Under the pieces are notes generated by a model. That model was not told the DNA's origin and ran no database searches. It saw only the letters and a program-made list of their open reading frames with translations. Positions 1-8,263 of a DNA stretch of 64,000 nt are shown piece by piece. Source of the stretch: Aldehydirespirator sp965203635 (GTDB lineage: Bacteria; Actinomycetota; Acidimicrobiia; Acidimicrobiales; Aldehydirespiratoraceae); assembly GCA_965203635.1 (NCBI GenBank), contig OZ241903.1, positions 1,612,001-1,676,000 on the forward strand. The letters run 5' to 3'. Made by a program: the position numbers and the translations under genes. Positions within the stretch are counted from its first letter, which is position 1. Each line of letters opens with the position of its first letter.

Positions 1-1
1 C

Positions 2-154
2 CCGTTCCCCGACGGCATCCACGCCGCAGCCGACGCGGGCGCCGCGGTCGTCGTCCAGCCCGGAGGCTCAGTCAACGACGCGGCGGTCATCGCCGCCGCC
101 GACGAGCGCAACCTCGCCATGCTCTTCACCGGAGAGCGCCAGTTCCGCCACTGA
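2..154 (+). CDS. purH: PurH C-terminus (AICAR formyltransferase/IMP cyclohydrolase), partial
   Basis: This is the last 50 codons of the bifunctional enzyme that carries out the final two steps of purine (IMP) synthesis; the 5' part lies outside the window. The reading frame opens at base 2 with PFPDGI, continues through the conserved QPGGS-(V/I)-x-D segment (here QPGGSVNDAAVI) and the AADE motif, and ends in MLFTGERQFRH before TGA. This C-terminal signature (a GGS loop followed by FTG-x-R-x-FRH) is characteristic of the AICAR transformylase domain. The next gene lies convergently on the opposite strand after only 13 bases. The identification is firm although only the tail is visible. Confidence 0.93.
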   Translation, partial: PFPDGIHAAADAGAAVVVQPGGSVNDAAVIAAADERNLAMLFTGERQFRH

Positions 155-167
155 GCTCCGCGTCAGC

Positions 168-1160
168 TCAACCACTCCGGCGGCGGGTTCGGCGGCGGGC
201 TAGGCGGTCCTCGGTTCCTGGTGTCGCAGACGGGGGCGCGAGCTCGATGTCGGGCGGGGGCTCGTCGCCGGCCAGCACGGCCGCGATCTTGGCGGTGTGG
301 GCCGGGGTGCTTCCGCAGCAGCTGCCGATCACGGCCACCCCGGCGGTCCGGGCCCGGTGGGCGTGGGCGGCCAGCACCTCGGGGGTGCCGTCGTAGACGA
401 GCGCATCGCCGCTCCACACCGGCACGCCCGCGTTGGGCTTGGAGATCACCGGGGTTGCGGTCGACGCCGTCACCATGGCGATCACGGCCGCTTCGGTATC
501 ACCAATGTTGTTGCCGCAGTTGGCGCCCATGGCCGCCAGGCCCAGCCCGCCCAGCCGCTCGGCCAGCTCGGAGCCGGTGACGCCCATCATGGTGCGGCCG
601 GCGGTGTCGAAGCTCATGGTCGCGGCCACCGGGAGATCGCAGGCGGAACGAGCTCCCCGCACCGCGGCCTCCACCTCGTCGAGGTCGCTCATGGTCTCGA
701 TCCACAGCAGATCCGCGCCTCCCGCAGCCAGGCCGGCGGCCTGCTCGGCGAAGGCGGCCTCGCACGCCTCGGTCGACATGTTGCCCATCGGCAACAGGAG
801 CTCGCCGGTCGGGCCCATCGAGCCGGCCACCAGCACGGCTCGGCCTGCCCGCTCTGCCTCGGCGTCGGCCTCGATGCGGGCGATGCGAGCCGCGGCCTCG
901 TTGAACTCGGCCGTCCGGTCCTGGAGGTTGTGCAGGGCCAGGCGGAAGCGGGTGCCGCCGAAGCTGTTTGTCACCACGAGGTCGGTCCCGGCCCGCAAGT
1001 AGGCCCGGTGGATGCTCCGCACTTCCTCGGCGTGGTCCACGTTCCAGGCCTCGGGAGGATCGCCCGCGCAGAGGCCCGCGGCGAAGAGCTGGGTGCCCAT
1101 GGCTCCGTCGGCCACGACGTATCCCTTGGCTCCGAAGAGTTCTCCGATGGTGACGGTCAT
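168..1160 (-). CDS. Homocysteine S-methyltransferase family protein (betaine-homocysteine methyltransferase-like)
   Basis: A 330-aa zinc-dependent methyltransferase of the Hcy-binding (MetH N-domain/BHMT/MmuM) family, expected to methylate homocysteine to methionine in the cytoplasm. It begins with the typical GAMGTQL strand (about residues 19-25). The three zinc ligands are visible as Cys215 in GANCGNN and Cys281-Cys282 in GSCCGST. The donor cannot be read from sequence; glycine betaine or S-methylmethionine are the usual options, and the two betaine-type importers elsewhere in the window favour betaine or a related onium compound (inference). The ATG at 1160 has a GGAG four bases upstream. 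The C-terminus is basic (RRRTRRRSG), an unremarkable extension. It is convergent with purH and divergent from the TauD-type gene. Confidence 0.85.
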   Translation of the reverse strand: MTVTIGELFGAKGYVVADGAMGTQLFAAGLCAGDPPEAWNVDHAEEVRSIHRAYLRAGTDLVVTNSFGGTRFRLALHNLQDRTAEFNEAAARIARIEADAEAERAGRAVLVAGSMGPTGELLLPMGNMSTEACEAAFAEQAAGLAAGGADLLWIETMSDLDEVEAAVRGARSACDLPVAATMSFDTAGRTMMGVTGSELAERLGGLGLAAMGANCGNNIGDTEAAVIAMVTASTATPVISKPNAGVPVWSGDALVYDGTPEVLAAHAHRARTAGVAVIGSCCGSTPAHTAKIAAVLAGDEPPPDIELAPPSATPGTEDRLARRRTRRRSG

Positions 1161-1282
1161 GGACTCCGGTCCGACATGTGACAGATCCCCTCGTAGCGCT
1201 GCGGCCCGCGGTCAGCCCTGCCTGCCACGGTAGCGCCCCCTCCCGTCGGCTCGGGCGCGGCACCGGCGGTACCCTGACCGCC

Positions 1283-2182
1283 ATGACCCTCGCTCCAGCC
1301 CGGTCGGCCGGCCTTGATTCGCCCAAGGAGTTCGACGTCACCCCCATCGCCGGAGCGCTGGGGGCCGAAGTGCGCGGCCTCGACCCCGACCGCCTCGACG
1401 AGCGGGCCGCCGCCTCGCTGCGCGATGCCCTCGACGCGCACCTCGTGCTCTTCCTGCCGGGCCTGGCTCCCTCGGTCGAGCAACTGCGCGACATCGGCGC
1501 TCTCTTCGGCGAGCTGGAGGTGCATCCCTACATCGAGAAGGTCGACGAGAACACCCCCGAGGTGTGCGTGCTCGACACGTCGGCCACTCCCAAGGCCGAC
1601 ATCTGGCACACCGACGTCACCTACAGCGAGCACCCCCCGATCGCTGCTCTGCTGCACATGGTGCAGTGCCCGCCCGCAGGCGGCGACACCATGTGGATCA
1701 ACTGCTACGAGGTGTACGACTCGCTGTCGGCGCCCATGCAGGCCTTCCTGGCCGGTCTCACCTGCATCCACGACGACGGCAAGCAGGGGTCGCTGCGGGC
1801 CGAGCATCCGGTGGTGAGGACCCATCCCGGCACCGGTCGCCGCAGCCTGTACGTCAACAAGCAGCACGGCCGCCGCGTCCCGCAGCTGTCCCGGCCCGAG
1901 AGCCAGGCCCTGCTGGGCTTCCTGTACCGCTGGCAGGAGCAGGTCAAGTTCAGCTGCCGGTGGCGATGGTCGCCCGGCGATGTGGCCCTGTGGGACGAGC
2001 GAGTCACGCTGCACTCCATCGTCGACGACATCGACAATGCCGACGGCACTCGTGTGCTGCACCGGGTGACGGTGCTGGGCGACGATCCGCAGCCGCCCGC
2101 GGACGCCCCGCGGTGGGACCGCCACCGCAGCGACAAGACCGCGGCCAGCGGCTACTTCGGCATGGCCGGCTTCGAGTTCTGA
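1283..2182 (+). CDS. TauD/TfdA-family 2-oxoglutarate/Fe(II) dioxygenase
   Basis: A 299-aa non-haem iron dioxygenase of the taurine dioxygenase superfamily, which couples 2-oxoglutarate decarboxylation to hydroxylation of a small substrate. The facial triad is intact: His109 and Asp111 in WHTDVTYSE, and distal His244 in TLHSIVDD, with Arg261 (LHRVT) placed to bind 2-oxoglutarate. I chose ATG 1283 because the family core (VTPIAGALGAEVRGLD) starts about 18 residues later; an upstream in-frame start at 1178 would add a low-complexity leader. Substrates in this family include taurine, sulfonates, aryloxy-acids and trimethyllysine or gamma-butyrobetaine, so the specific substrate is open. The gene is followed 53 bases later by a luciferase-like oxidoreductase on the same strand. 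Confidence 0.85.
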   Translation: MTLAPARSAGLDSPKEFDVTPIAGALGAEVRGLDPDRLDERAAASLRDALDAHLVLFLPGLAPSVEQLRDIGALFGELEVHPYIEKVDENTPEVCVLDTSATPKADIWHTDVTYSEHPPIAALLHMVQCPPAGGDTMWINCYEVYDSLSAPMQAFLAGLTCIHDDGKQGSLRAEHPVVRTHPGTGRRSLYVNKQHGRRVPQLSRPESQALLGFLYRWQEQVKFSCRWRWSPGDVALWDERVTLHSIVDDIDNADGTRVLHRVTVLGDDPQPPADAPRWDRHRSDKTAASGYFGMAGFEF

Positions 2183-2235
2183 GCCCTCGGGCGCGACTTC
2201 TGGCCCCGCAAGGCCGCCGGGTAGGTTGACCGGCC

Positions 2236-3483
2236 GTGCGATTCGGCGTCTTCTACGAGTTGCAGATGCCTCGGCCCTGGGGCCCCGACTCCGAGCAGCG
2301 GCTGCTGGCCGAGGCGATCGAGCAGGTCGAGGTGGCCGACGAGGTCGGCATCGATGTGGCCTGGGCGGTCGAGCACCACTTCCTGGAGGAGTACTCGCAC
2401 TGCTCGGCGCCGGAGGTGTTCCTGGCCGCCTGCGCGGCCCGCACCAAGCGCATCCGCCTCGGCCACGGCATCCGCCAGGCGCCGCCCCCGTACAACCACC
2501 CCGCCCGCACCGCCGAGTGCATCGCCACCCTCGACCTGATCTCCGGGGGCCGGGTGGAGTACGGCATCGGTGAGGGAGCCACCCGCCTGGAGCTGGGCGG
2601 CTTCAACATCGGTGCCAAGCAGAAGCGGGCCATGAGCCTCGAGGCGGGCGAGCAGATCGCCAACATGATGGCCATGTCGCCCTACCCCGGCTTCGAGGGC
2701 GAGTTCTTCTCGATGCCGTGCCGCGACGTGATCCCGAAGCCGGTACAGAAGCCCCATCCGCCCATGTGGATCGCCTGCACCAACCGCACCACCATCGAGT
2801 TGGCCGCCCGGCGGGGTCTCGGCGCCCTGGCCTTCGCCTTCGTGGACCCGGCCGAGGCCCGCCACTGGGCCGAGGTGTACTACGACATCATCCGCAGCGA
2901 CGAGTGCGTGCCGCTCGGCCACAGCGTCAACGCCAACATCGCGGTGGTCACCGGCTTCTCGCTGCACTCCGACCGGGCCGAAGCCATCCGGCGGGGCTTC
3001 GACGGGTTCCACTTCTTCGCCTACGCCCTGCGTCAACTGGTGGTGCACCACACCATCCCGGGCCACTCCGACATCTGGGATCGCTACGAGGCCCAGCGAG
3101 GCTCGGCGCTGGACGACGCGGTGGCCGCCGCGCTGGACGCCGGCGACGACTACGCCGACACCATCGGCACCCCCGCCGACGCCGTCCGCTGGCTCAAGGA
3201 GGCCGAGGACGCCGGCGTCGACCACGTGATCTTCCTGCAGCAGGGCGGCAAGAACCTTCATGACGACATCTGCGCAAGCCTGCGCCTGTTCGGATCGGAT
3301 GTGCTGGGCGAGTTCGCCGATGGCCGGGCCGAGCGCGAGGCGGCCAAGGCCGAGGAGCTGGCGCCCTACATCGAGAAGGCCCTGGCCCGCAAGGAGCGGA
3401 TGCGCCCCCTGGAGCGCCACGAGATCCCGGTGGTGGAGGCGTCCGCGGTGCACGCCGAGGTCCCGTCCAGCCCCATCAGTTGA
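2236..3483 (+). CDS. LLM-class flavin-dependent oxidoreductase (luciferase-like)
   Basis: A 415-aa protein of the bacterial luciferase-like monooxygenase superfamily, a TIM-barrel enzyme that uses reduced FMN or F420. The GTG start gives MRFGVFYELQMPRPW, a typical first beta strand, followed by AWAVEHHFLEEYS, the conserved EHHF segment of this family. The middle contains ISGGRVEYGIGEG and the end of the barrel PADAVRWLKEAEDAGVDHV. It probably oxidises a small organic substrate; neither substrate nor cofactor can be read from sequence. A hairpin plus T-run follows the stop codon, so transcription from the TauD-type gene through this one likely ends there. Confidence 0.85.
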   Translation: MRFGVFYELQMPRPWGPDSEQRLLAEAIEQVEVADEVGIDVAWAVEHHFLEEYSHCSAPEVFLAACAARTKRIRLGHGIRQAPPPYNHPARTAECIATLDLISGGRVEYGIGEGATRLELGGFNIGAKQKRAMSLEAGEQIANMMAMSPYPGFEGEFFSMPCRDVIPKPVQKPHPPMWIACTNRTTIELAARRGLGALAFAFVDPAEARHWAEVYYDIIRSDECVPLGHSVNANIAVVTGFSLHSDRAEAIRRGFDGFHFFAYALRQLVVHHTIPGHSDIWDRYEAQRGSALDDAVAAALDAGDDYADTIGTPADAVRWLKEAEDAGVDHVIFLQQGGKNLHDDICASLRLFGSDVLGEFADGRAEREAAKAEELAPYIEKALARKERMRPLERHEIPVVEASAVHAEVPSSPIS

Positions 3484-3495
3484 CCAGAATTCGCG

Positions 3496-3532
3496 CCACT
3501 GTTGCCGGAATCGCAACAATGGCCCGATTTTT
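3496..3532 (+). terminator. Rho-independent terminator after the LLM oxidoreductase
   Basis: Two 10-base arms (CCACTGTTGC at 3496-3505 and GCAACAATGG at 3513-3522, one mismatch) flank a 7-base loop and are followed five bases later by TTTTT at 3528-3532. Its position 12 bases after the TGA of the luciferase-like gene supports a terminator. Confidence 0.7.
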
Positions 3533-3579
3533 CTGTTGGACGGCGTGTCGCGCTCGAACGGACGCGTCGATCTTGGTGA

Positions 3580-3792
3580 GCAGGAGCTGACCGGGAAGAA
3601 AGAGCAGCAGCCGTGCAGTACTGGGCCGCGGTGGTGCTGGAGTTGGCCGGCATGCCCCGTGCCATGTTCACGCCGACGTTCGCGGTGAGCAGGACCATCG
3701 GCTGGAGTTCCCATGTGCTCGAGCAGGTCGAGGCGGGCAAGATCCTGCGCCCCAGCGCCCGCTACGTCGGTCCGGAGCCAAATCGATCCTGA
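3580..3792 (+). pseudogene. Citrate synthase C-terminal remnant
   Basis: This reading frame between the LLM oxidoreductase and the P450 encodes, from about base 3613 to the TGA at 3790-3792, 59 residues that read like the extreme C-terminus of a type II/2-methylcitrate-synthase-family enzyme: YWAAVVLELAGMP, then FTPTFAVSRTIGWSSHVLEQ, then LRPSARYVGP. The block F-(T/A)-x-x-F-x-x-(S/A)-R-x-x-GW-x-x-H-x-x-EQ is diagnostic of that family. The upstream codons (3580-3612) do not resemble citrate synthase and an in-frame stop lies at 3577-3579, so more than 85 percent of the gene is missing. The frame is unlikely to be expressed. It is best read as a decayed remnant left by a deletion. Confidence 0.75.
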
Positions 3793-3822
3793 CGGGTTGC
3801 GTAGCTCGGACCCGTAAAGTAT

Positions 3823-3851
3823 CTTCCTGGTAAGGCAACTTCCTGGGAAGG
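3823..3851. promoter_or_regulatory. Paired CTTCCTGG-type repeats, candidate operator of the P450
   Basis: Two 13-mers, CTTCCTGGTAAGG (3823-3835) and CTTCCTGGGAAGG (3839-3851), are 12/13 identical and spaced 16 bases apart. Each is itself a near-palindrome (CTTCC..GGAAG). They lie about 70-100 bases upstream of the P450 ATG. The arrangement is typical of a dimeric regulator's tandem sites; no regulator gene is adjacent, so the ligand protein is unknown. Confidence 0.45.
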
Positions 3852-3922
3852 TAGACAGGCTGCGAGCCTTCCGCGGAACGTGGCTGACGCAGATCTCGAG
3901 ACGCCGAGAGCGAGGTGGGAAC

Positions 3923-5302
3923 ATGACGATCGCCGAGGAGCGAGTGACGGCCTGTCCCGTGGACCACGGCGCCGGACGTGGCCCAGCCGACGACGTCGAC
4001 CTGTGGGACTTCGACATGTTCCAGCGCCAGGAGCATCACGAGGTCCTGGCCCGGCTGCGCGAGACCGACCCCGGCATCCACTGGGTGGACGAGGGTGACA
4101 AGGGCATGGGCTACTGGGCCGTCACCCGCCATGCCCACCTCAAGGAGGTCAACCGCCGGGCCGACGTGTTCTCGTCCAACCACAGCGGCACCCAGATGCG
4201 CGACCCCGACCAGCGCAGCCAGAAGTCGAGATTCGCGCTCGACCAGACGCTGATCGACATGGACCCGCCCCGCCACACCCGCTACCGCAAGCTCGTCAAC
4301 CGGGGCTTCACCCCCCGCATGATCGCCTTGCTCGAGGACTACCTCCAGAACCGCACCGACATCATCCTGGACAACGTCGTGGAGGAGGGCCGCTGCGACT
4401 TCGTGCGCAACATCTCGGCCGAGCTGCCCCTTCAGGCCATCGCCGAGATGATGGGCATCCCCATCGAGGACCGGGCCAGAGTGTTCGACTGGACCAATGC
4501 CATGATCGGCAGCGAGGACCCGGAGTTCGTCAGGAGCCGCGAGGACATCGACCGGGCCGCGGCCGAGCTGTTCGGCTACTCCCACCAGCTCCAGACGGAG
4601 CGCCGTGACAAGCCCTCCGACGACATCGTCACCACGCTGCTGTCGGCCGACATCGACGGCGAGGCCCTCAGCGAGCTCGAGTTCGACATGTTCTTCCTGA
4701 TCCTGTGCGTGGCCGGCAACGAGACCACCCGCAACTCGATCACCCGGGGGATGATGGCCTTCTTCGACTTCGGTGACCAGTGGGAGAAGTTCGTGGCCGA
4801 CCCCGACCGATACATGGACACCGCAGTGGAGGAGATCGTGCGCTGGGCGTCGCCGGTGGTGTGCTTCCGCCGCCAGGCCCTGTCCGACTACGACATCGGC
4901 GGGGTCAAGATCGCCGCGGGCGACAAGGTGGTCATGTTCCACGTGGCCGCCAACCGCGATCCGCGCGCCTTCGACGACCCGTGGCGCTTCGACATCGAGC
5001 GCACGCCCAACGACCACGTCGGCTTCGGCGGGGGAGGCCCCCACTACTGCCTGGGCGCCAGCCTGGCCCGCATGGAGATCCGCCTCACCTTCCGGGAGAT
5101 CGCCAGGCGCATGCCCGACATCCGCCGCGATGGCGAGCCTGACTACCTGCGCTCCAACTTCATTGCCGGCGTCAAGCGGCTGCCGGTGGCCTACACCCCG
5201 TCGCCGTCGTACAACACTGAGTCGCTGCACCGCCTCGGCTCCGCGGCCGGCGTGTCGGGCACGGTCGGCTACGGCGGCCACGTGGAGCGCGCCGCCTCCT
5301 GA
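3923..5302 (+). CDS. Cytochrome P450, CYP124/125/142-like
   Basis: A 459-aa soluble bacterial P450 that would hydroxylate a hydrophobic substrate with electrons from a ferredoxin and reductase not encoded nearby. The I-helix oxygen-binding motif reads AGNETTRNS, the K-helix ExxR is Glu304/Arg307 (EEIVRW), and the haem-binding loop FGGGGPHYCLG carries the proximal thiolate Cys376. The order and wording of these motifs, and the segment DYDIGGVKIAAGDKVVM, resemble the actinobacterial sterol and fatty-acid omega-hydroxylase group CYP124/125/142. The 40-residue tail after the last core helix is longer than usual. The ATG was chosen because the core begins soon after (VDLWDFDMFQ). Tandem repeats upstream may be its operator, and a shared hairpin closes it against the convergent next gene. 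Confidence 0.88.
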   Translation: MTIAEERVTACPVDHGAGRGPADDVDLWDFDMFQRQEHHEVLARLRETDPGIHWVDEGDKGMGYWAVTRHAHLKEVNRRADVFSSNHSGTQMRDPDQRSQKSRFALDQTLIDMDPPRHTRYRKLVNRGFTPRMIALLEDYLQNRTDIILDNVVEEGRCDFVRNISAELPLQAIAEMMGIPIEDRARVFDWTNAMIGSEDPEFVRSREDIDRAAAELFGYSHQLQTERRDKPSDDIVTTLLSADIDGEALSELEFDMFFLILCVAGNETTRNSITRGMMAFFDFGDQWEKFVADPDRYMDTAVEEIVRWASPVVCFRRQALSDYDIGGVKIAAGDKVVMFHVAANRDPRAFDDPWRFDIERTPNDHVGFGGGGPHYCLGASLARMEIRLTFREIARRMPDIRRDGEPDYLRSNFIAGVKRLPVAYTPSPSYNTESLHRLGSAAGVSGTVGYGGHVERAAS

Positions 5303-5310
5303 AGGAGGCC

Positions 5311-5335
5311 GCCTCGGGCTCGGTCAGCCCGAGGC
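5311..5335. terminator. Bidirectional terminator hairpin
   Basis: Perfect 10-base arms GCCTCGGGCT (5311-5320) and AGCCCGAGGC (5326-5335) flank a 5-base loop between the convergent P450 and amidotransferase genes, overlapping the latter's stop codon. No T-run follows, so its strength is uncertain. Confidence 0.5.
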
Positions 5336-6031
5336 CGCCTTCACCAGCCAGTCGAAGACGGGGTCGCGGTCGCGGGAGTCCATCAGCTCGGGGTGCCACT
5401 GGACGCCGATCCACGGCCGGCGGCGGGACTCGATCACCTCAACGGTGCCGTCGTCGCTGATGCCGGTCACCTCATAGCCGTCGGCGAGATCGTCGATGGT
5501 CTGGTGGTGCAGTGAGTTGACCCTGATCGACGGGCCGTACAGCGACGCGGCCAGCGAGCCCTCGGTGAGGTCCACCCGGTGGATGATCGAGTTGGGAGGC
5601 TGGTCGTGGCAGGCGTGAGGGGGCACGTGCTGGTGGAGCGTGCCGCCGCCGTGCACGTTCAGCACCTGGATGCCCCGGCAGATGCCGAGCACCGGCTTCT
5701 CGGTGTCGAGTGCTCCATCGAGAAGGCTCAACTCGAAGGCGTCGCGTTCCGGCTCGCGGGTGTAGAGCTCAGGGCTCGGGGCCCGGCCGTAGCGCTCCGG
5801 CTCGATGTCGGTTCCGCCGGTCAGCAGCAACCCGTCGAGGCGGTCGGCGTAGTCGGCGGGGTCCGCGCTGCCGGGCAGGAAGACCGGCAGGCCTCCCGCG
5901 GCGATCACCCCGCGGGCGTAGTCGCAGTAGAACACGTCCAGGTGCAGGTCCCGGAACGTGTCGGGCTTCATGTTGAGTTCGCCCGCGGTCTTCGTCCGAC
6001 CCGTGATGCCGATGAGCGGTTCGCTTGCCAC
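5324..6031 (-). CDS. Gamma-glutamyl-gamma-aminobutyrate hydrolase family (PuuD-like class I glutamine amidotransferase)
   Basis: A 235-aa stand-alone class I glutamine amidotransferase-fold hydrolase. The catalytic triad is visible: nucleophile Cys118 in GICRG, His213 and Glu215 in QWHPE. The N-terminus IGITGRT and the loop LTGGTDIEPERYG are hallmarks of the PuuD/gamma-Glu-GABA hydrolase branch rather than of synthetase-coupled domains. Members cleave gamma-glutamyl amides made by glutamine-synthetase-like ligases; such a ligase homologue lies 3 kb away at 8264, which may be relevant but is not in the same operon. The start is a GTG at 6031; the divergent hydrolase begins only 23 bases away. 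Confidence 0.85.
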   Translation of the reverse strand: MASEPLIGITGRTKTAGELNMKPDTFRDLHLDVFYCDYARGVIAAGGLPVFLPGSADPADYADRLDGLLLTGGTDIEPERYGRAPSPELYTREPERDAFELSLLDGALDTEKPVLGICRGIQVLNVHGGGTLHQHVPPHACHDQPPNSIIHRVDLTEGSLAASLYGPSIRVNSLHHQTIDDLADGYEVTGISDDGTVEVIESRRRPWIGVQWHPELMDSRDRDPVFDWLVKAASG

Positions 6032-6054
6032 GGCCGAGAGTGTATGTTCCGACC

Positions 6055-6903
6055 GTGTCCGACCCGTCGCCGCGCGCCGCCGACGCAGGCACCGCGGACG
6101 TGGATGCGCCGCTGGCCTGGCGCGAGACGGGTGACGGGGAGCCGGTTGTGTTCCTGCACGGCCTGGGCGGCTCCCGCACCTCGTGGGAGCCCCAGCTGGC
6201 TGGCCTGAGGACCGAATTCCGCTGCATCGCCTGGGACATGCCCGGCTATGGCGTCTCGGTCCCCGTCGCGCCTCTGACCTTCGCCGCCATCGCCGACTCG
6301 GTGGCCCGGCTGCTGGACAACGCTGGTGTCGAGCGGGCCCATCTCGTGGGCGAATCCTTCGGCGGGATGCATGCCCTGCACACCGCGCTGCGCCACCCGC
6401 AACGGGTCGCGCGCCTCGTGCTGGCCAACACCAGCCCGGCCTTCGGACTCGACGGCACCGACCCCGCCGCCTGGCGCGCCGCCCGACTCGCCCCGCTCGA
6501 CGCCGGGCTGAGCCCGGTCGATATAGCTGCAGATGTCCTAACTTCGATCGCGGGACCCATTCTCAGCGAGGATGCCCTCGCCATGCGGGTCGCGGGCTTC
6601 GCCCGGATTCCGGCAACCGGTTTGCGAGCGGCCGTCGAGTGCCTGCCCACCCACGATGTGCGCGCGAGGCTGGGCTCGATCGCCTCGCCCGCGCTCGTGG
6701 TGGCTGGGGGACTCGACACCGAGACGCCGGCTGCCTACTCGCGTGTCCTTGCCGAGGGGCTGCCGAACGCCGAGCTGGTCGTGCTGGACGGAGTGGGACA
6801 TCTGGCCGTCTCGGAGGTTCCGCAGACCTTCAACCGCCTGGCGCGAGCCTTCCTGAGCCGCGGTCGTGGGTTGGGACCCTCCGGCCCCAGGTGGGCGATA
6901 TAG
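6055..6903 (+). CDS. Alpha/beta-hydrolase fold protein
   Basis: A 282-aa serine hydrolase of the alpha/beta fold. The oxyanion-hole motif HGLGGS precedes the nucleophile elbow GESFGG (Ser101), followed by Asp221 (GGLDTET) and His249 (GVGHLAVSE), so a complete triad is present. Substrate classes include esters, lactones and C-C bonds of meta-cleavage products; nothing in the sequence selects among them. In-frame TTG (6025), GTG (6040) and GTG (6055) compete as starts; 6055 is favoured because the earlier ones overlap or nearly abut the divergent gene's GTG at 6031. The downstream acyl-CoA dehydrogenase follows after 45 bases. Confidence 0.82.
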   Translation: MSDPSPRAADAGTADVDAPLAWRETGDGEPVVFLHGLGGSRTSWEPQLAGLRTEFRCIAWDMPGYGVSVPVAPLTFAAIADSVARLLDNAGVERAHLVGESFGGMHALHTALRHPQRVARLVLANTSPAFGLDGTDPAAWRAARLAPLDAGLSPVDIAADVLTSIAGPILSEDALAMRVAGFARIPATGLRAAVECLPTHDVRARLGSIASPALVVAGGLDTETPAAYSRVLAEGLPNAELVVLDGVGHLAVSEVPQTFNRLARAFLSRGRGLGPSGPRWAI

Positions 6904-6948
6904 GCCGATTTCGCGCCGCATCATGACGCAATCGAGGCGTGTAGCGAC

Positions 6949-8163
6949 TTGAATGGTTCGCTCGTGGGAGTAGAGACAGACATCCTCACGCCCCAGCGGG
7001 CTGCGCTCGTGGAGCGGATGGCCGCTCTCGGCCCGAGCTTCGCCGAGCGGTCCGGGGCCCATGACCGCGACGCCACGTTCCCCACCCAGAACTGGGCCGA
7101 TCTGCGCGACGCCGGCCTGCTGGGCTTGTGCATACCGGCAGCCGACGGCGGGCTCGGCGGCGACTTCGTGGGCTACGCCCTCGTGTCCGAGGAGCTGGGG
7201 CGGCACTGCGCCACCACCGCGCTGACATTCAACATGCACACCGCCACCACCATCCTCGTCGGTCAGATCGCCGACGACCTGGACCTCACCGCAGCCGAGC
7301 GGTCGCTGCTGGCGGAGCGACGGTCCGAGCTGCGGCGTGGCATCGTCGAGGACGGCACCATCCACAGCCAGCCCTTCTCGGAGGGCGCTGCCGCGGGCGC
7401 CACCGCGGGCTACTCCACCCGGGCGGTCCCCGCCCCCGGCGGCTACCGGGTGACGGGGCGCAAGATCTTCGCCTCCCTGTCGGGCGCGGCCGACATCCAC
7501 AATGTGGTCTGCCTGGTTCCCGGCGACGAGCGGATCCGCTTCATGGGGGTGCCCGCCGACGCGCCCGGCGCCACCATTGAAGGCGATTGGGATCCGCTGG
7601 GGATGCGGGGGACCGACTCTCGCACCCTCGTGCTCGATGAAGCGGTAGTGCCCGAGGACAACGAGTGGCTCCCGCCGGGCGCCTTCGATCAGGCTGCGAC
7701 CCGCTGGCCCTACTTCTACATGACGCTGTCGTTCAGCTACTTGGGACTGATGCGGGGCGTGCTCGACGCCACGGGCGCATACCTGCGGGGCGACGGCGGC
7801 AGAGGGCCCGCCCGGCGGGACCATCCCATCAAGCAGCAGGGCTGGGCCCAGATGAACCTGCTGTACGAACGGGCCCAGTCGCTCACCTACCGGGTGCTGG
7901 CCGAGTGCGGTGTCGACCCCGGCACCGACCAGGTGCGGCGGGCGTGGTCGTCGGTGGTGACCGTGATGGAGGGCGCTCCCGCGGTGGCGTCGCTGGGCCT
8001 GCAGGTGTGCGGCGGCCGCAGCATGCTGCGCCCGTCCTACCTGGAGCAGGCCTACCGCGACGCCCGCTGCGGTGCGGCCATGCTGCCTTGGAGCGTCGAG
8101 GTCTGCCTGGAGCGTCTGGGCCGCACCGGCCTCTACCCCGAGCAGGACGAAGCGCCGGTCTGA
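6949..8163 (+). CDS. Acyl-CoA dehydrogenase family flavoprotein
   Basis: A 404-aa protein with the acyl-CoA dehydrogenase architecture: N-terminal helical domain (WADLRDAGLLGLCIPAADGGLGG), middle beta domain with the flavin-binding stretch GYRVTGRKIFASLSG, the DPLGMRGTDSRTL segment, and a C-terminal helical bundle ending in the GG-R-S motif region (CGGRSMLRPSYLEQ). It would oxidise an acyl-CoA or a related thioester or amine using FAD and electron-transferring flavoprotein. The start is uncertain: TTG 6949 has GAGG 11 bases upstream, and GTG 6964 is the alternative. The flexible N-terminus and absence of a clear catalytic Glu in my reading leave open a non-thioester role, as in the DszC/hydroxylase-like branch. 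Confidence 0.8.
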   Translation: MNGSLVGVETDILTPQRAALVERMAALGPSFAERSGAHDRDATFPTQNWADLRDAGLLGLCIPAADGGLGGDFVGYALVSEELGRHCATTALTFNMHTATTILVGQIADDLDLTAAERSLLAERRSELRRGIVEDGTIHSQPFSEGAAAGATAGYSTRAVPAPGGYRVTGRKIFASLSGAADIHNVVCLVPGDERIRFMGVPADAPGATIEGDWDPLGMRGTDSRTLVLDEAVVPEDNEWLPPGAFDQAATRWPYFYMTLSFSYLGLMRGVLDATGAYLRGDGGRGPARRDHPIKQQGWAQMNLLYERAQSLTYRVLAECGVDPGTDQVRRAWSSVVTVMEGAPAVASLGLQVCGGRSMLRPSYLEQAYRDARCGAAMLPWSVEVCLERLGRTGLYPEQDEAPV

Positions 8164-8263
8164 TCAATCGACGCCTGACCGACCGACCGGCGTGACCCCC
8201 GCTGCGGTGCGAGGTACCTTTCGGGGCCGAACGTTCACCGTCTCGCTACCGGGGGGAGATGCC

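Noticed and set aside
2236..3483. Idea that the LLM oxidoreductase is a DMS monooxygenase (DmoA)
   Set aside because: Its motifs fit generic luciferase-like enzymes; DmoA is of the nitrilotriacetate-monooxygenase type and nothing specific supports it.
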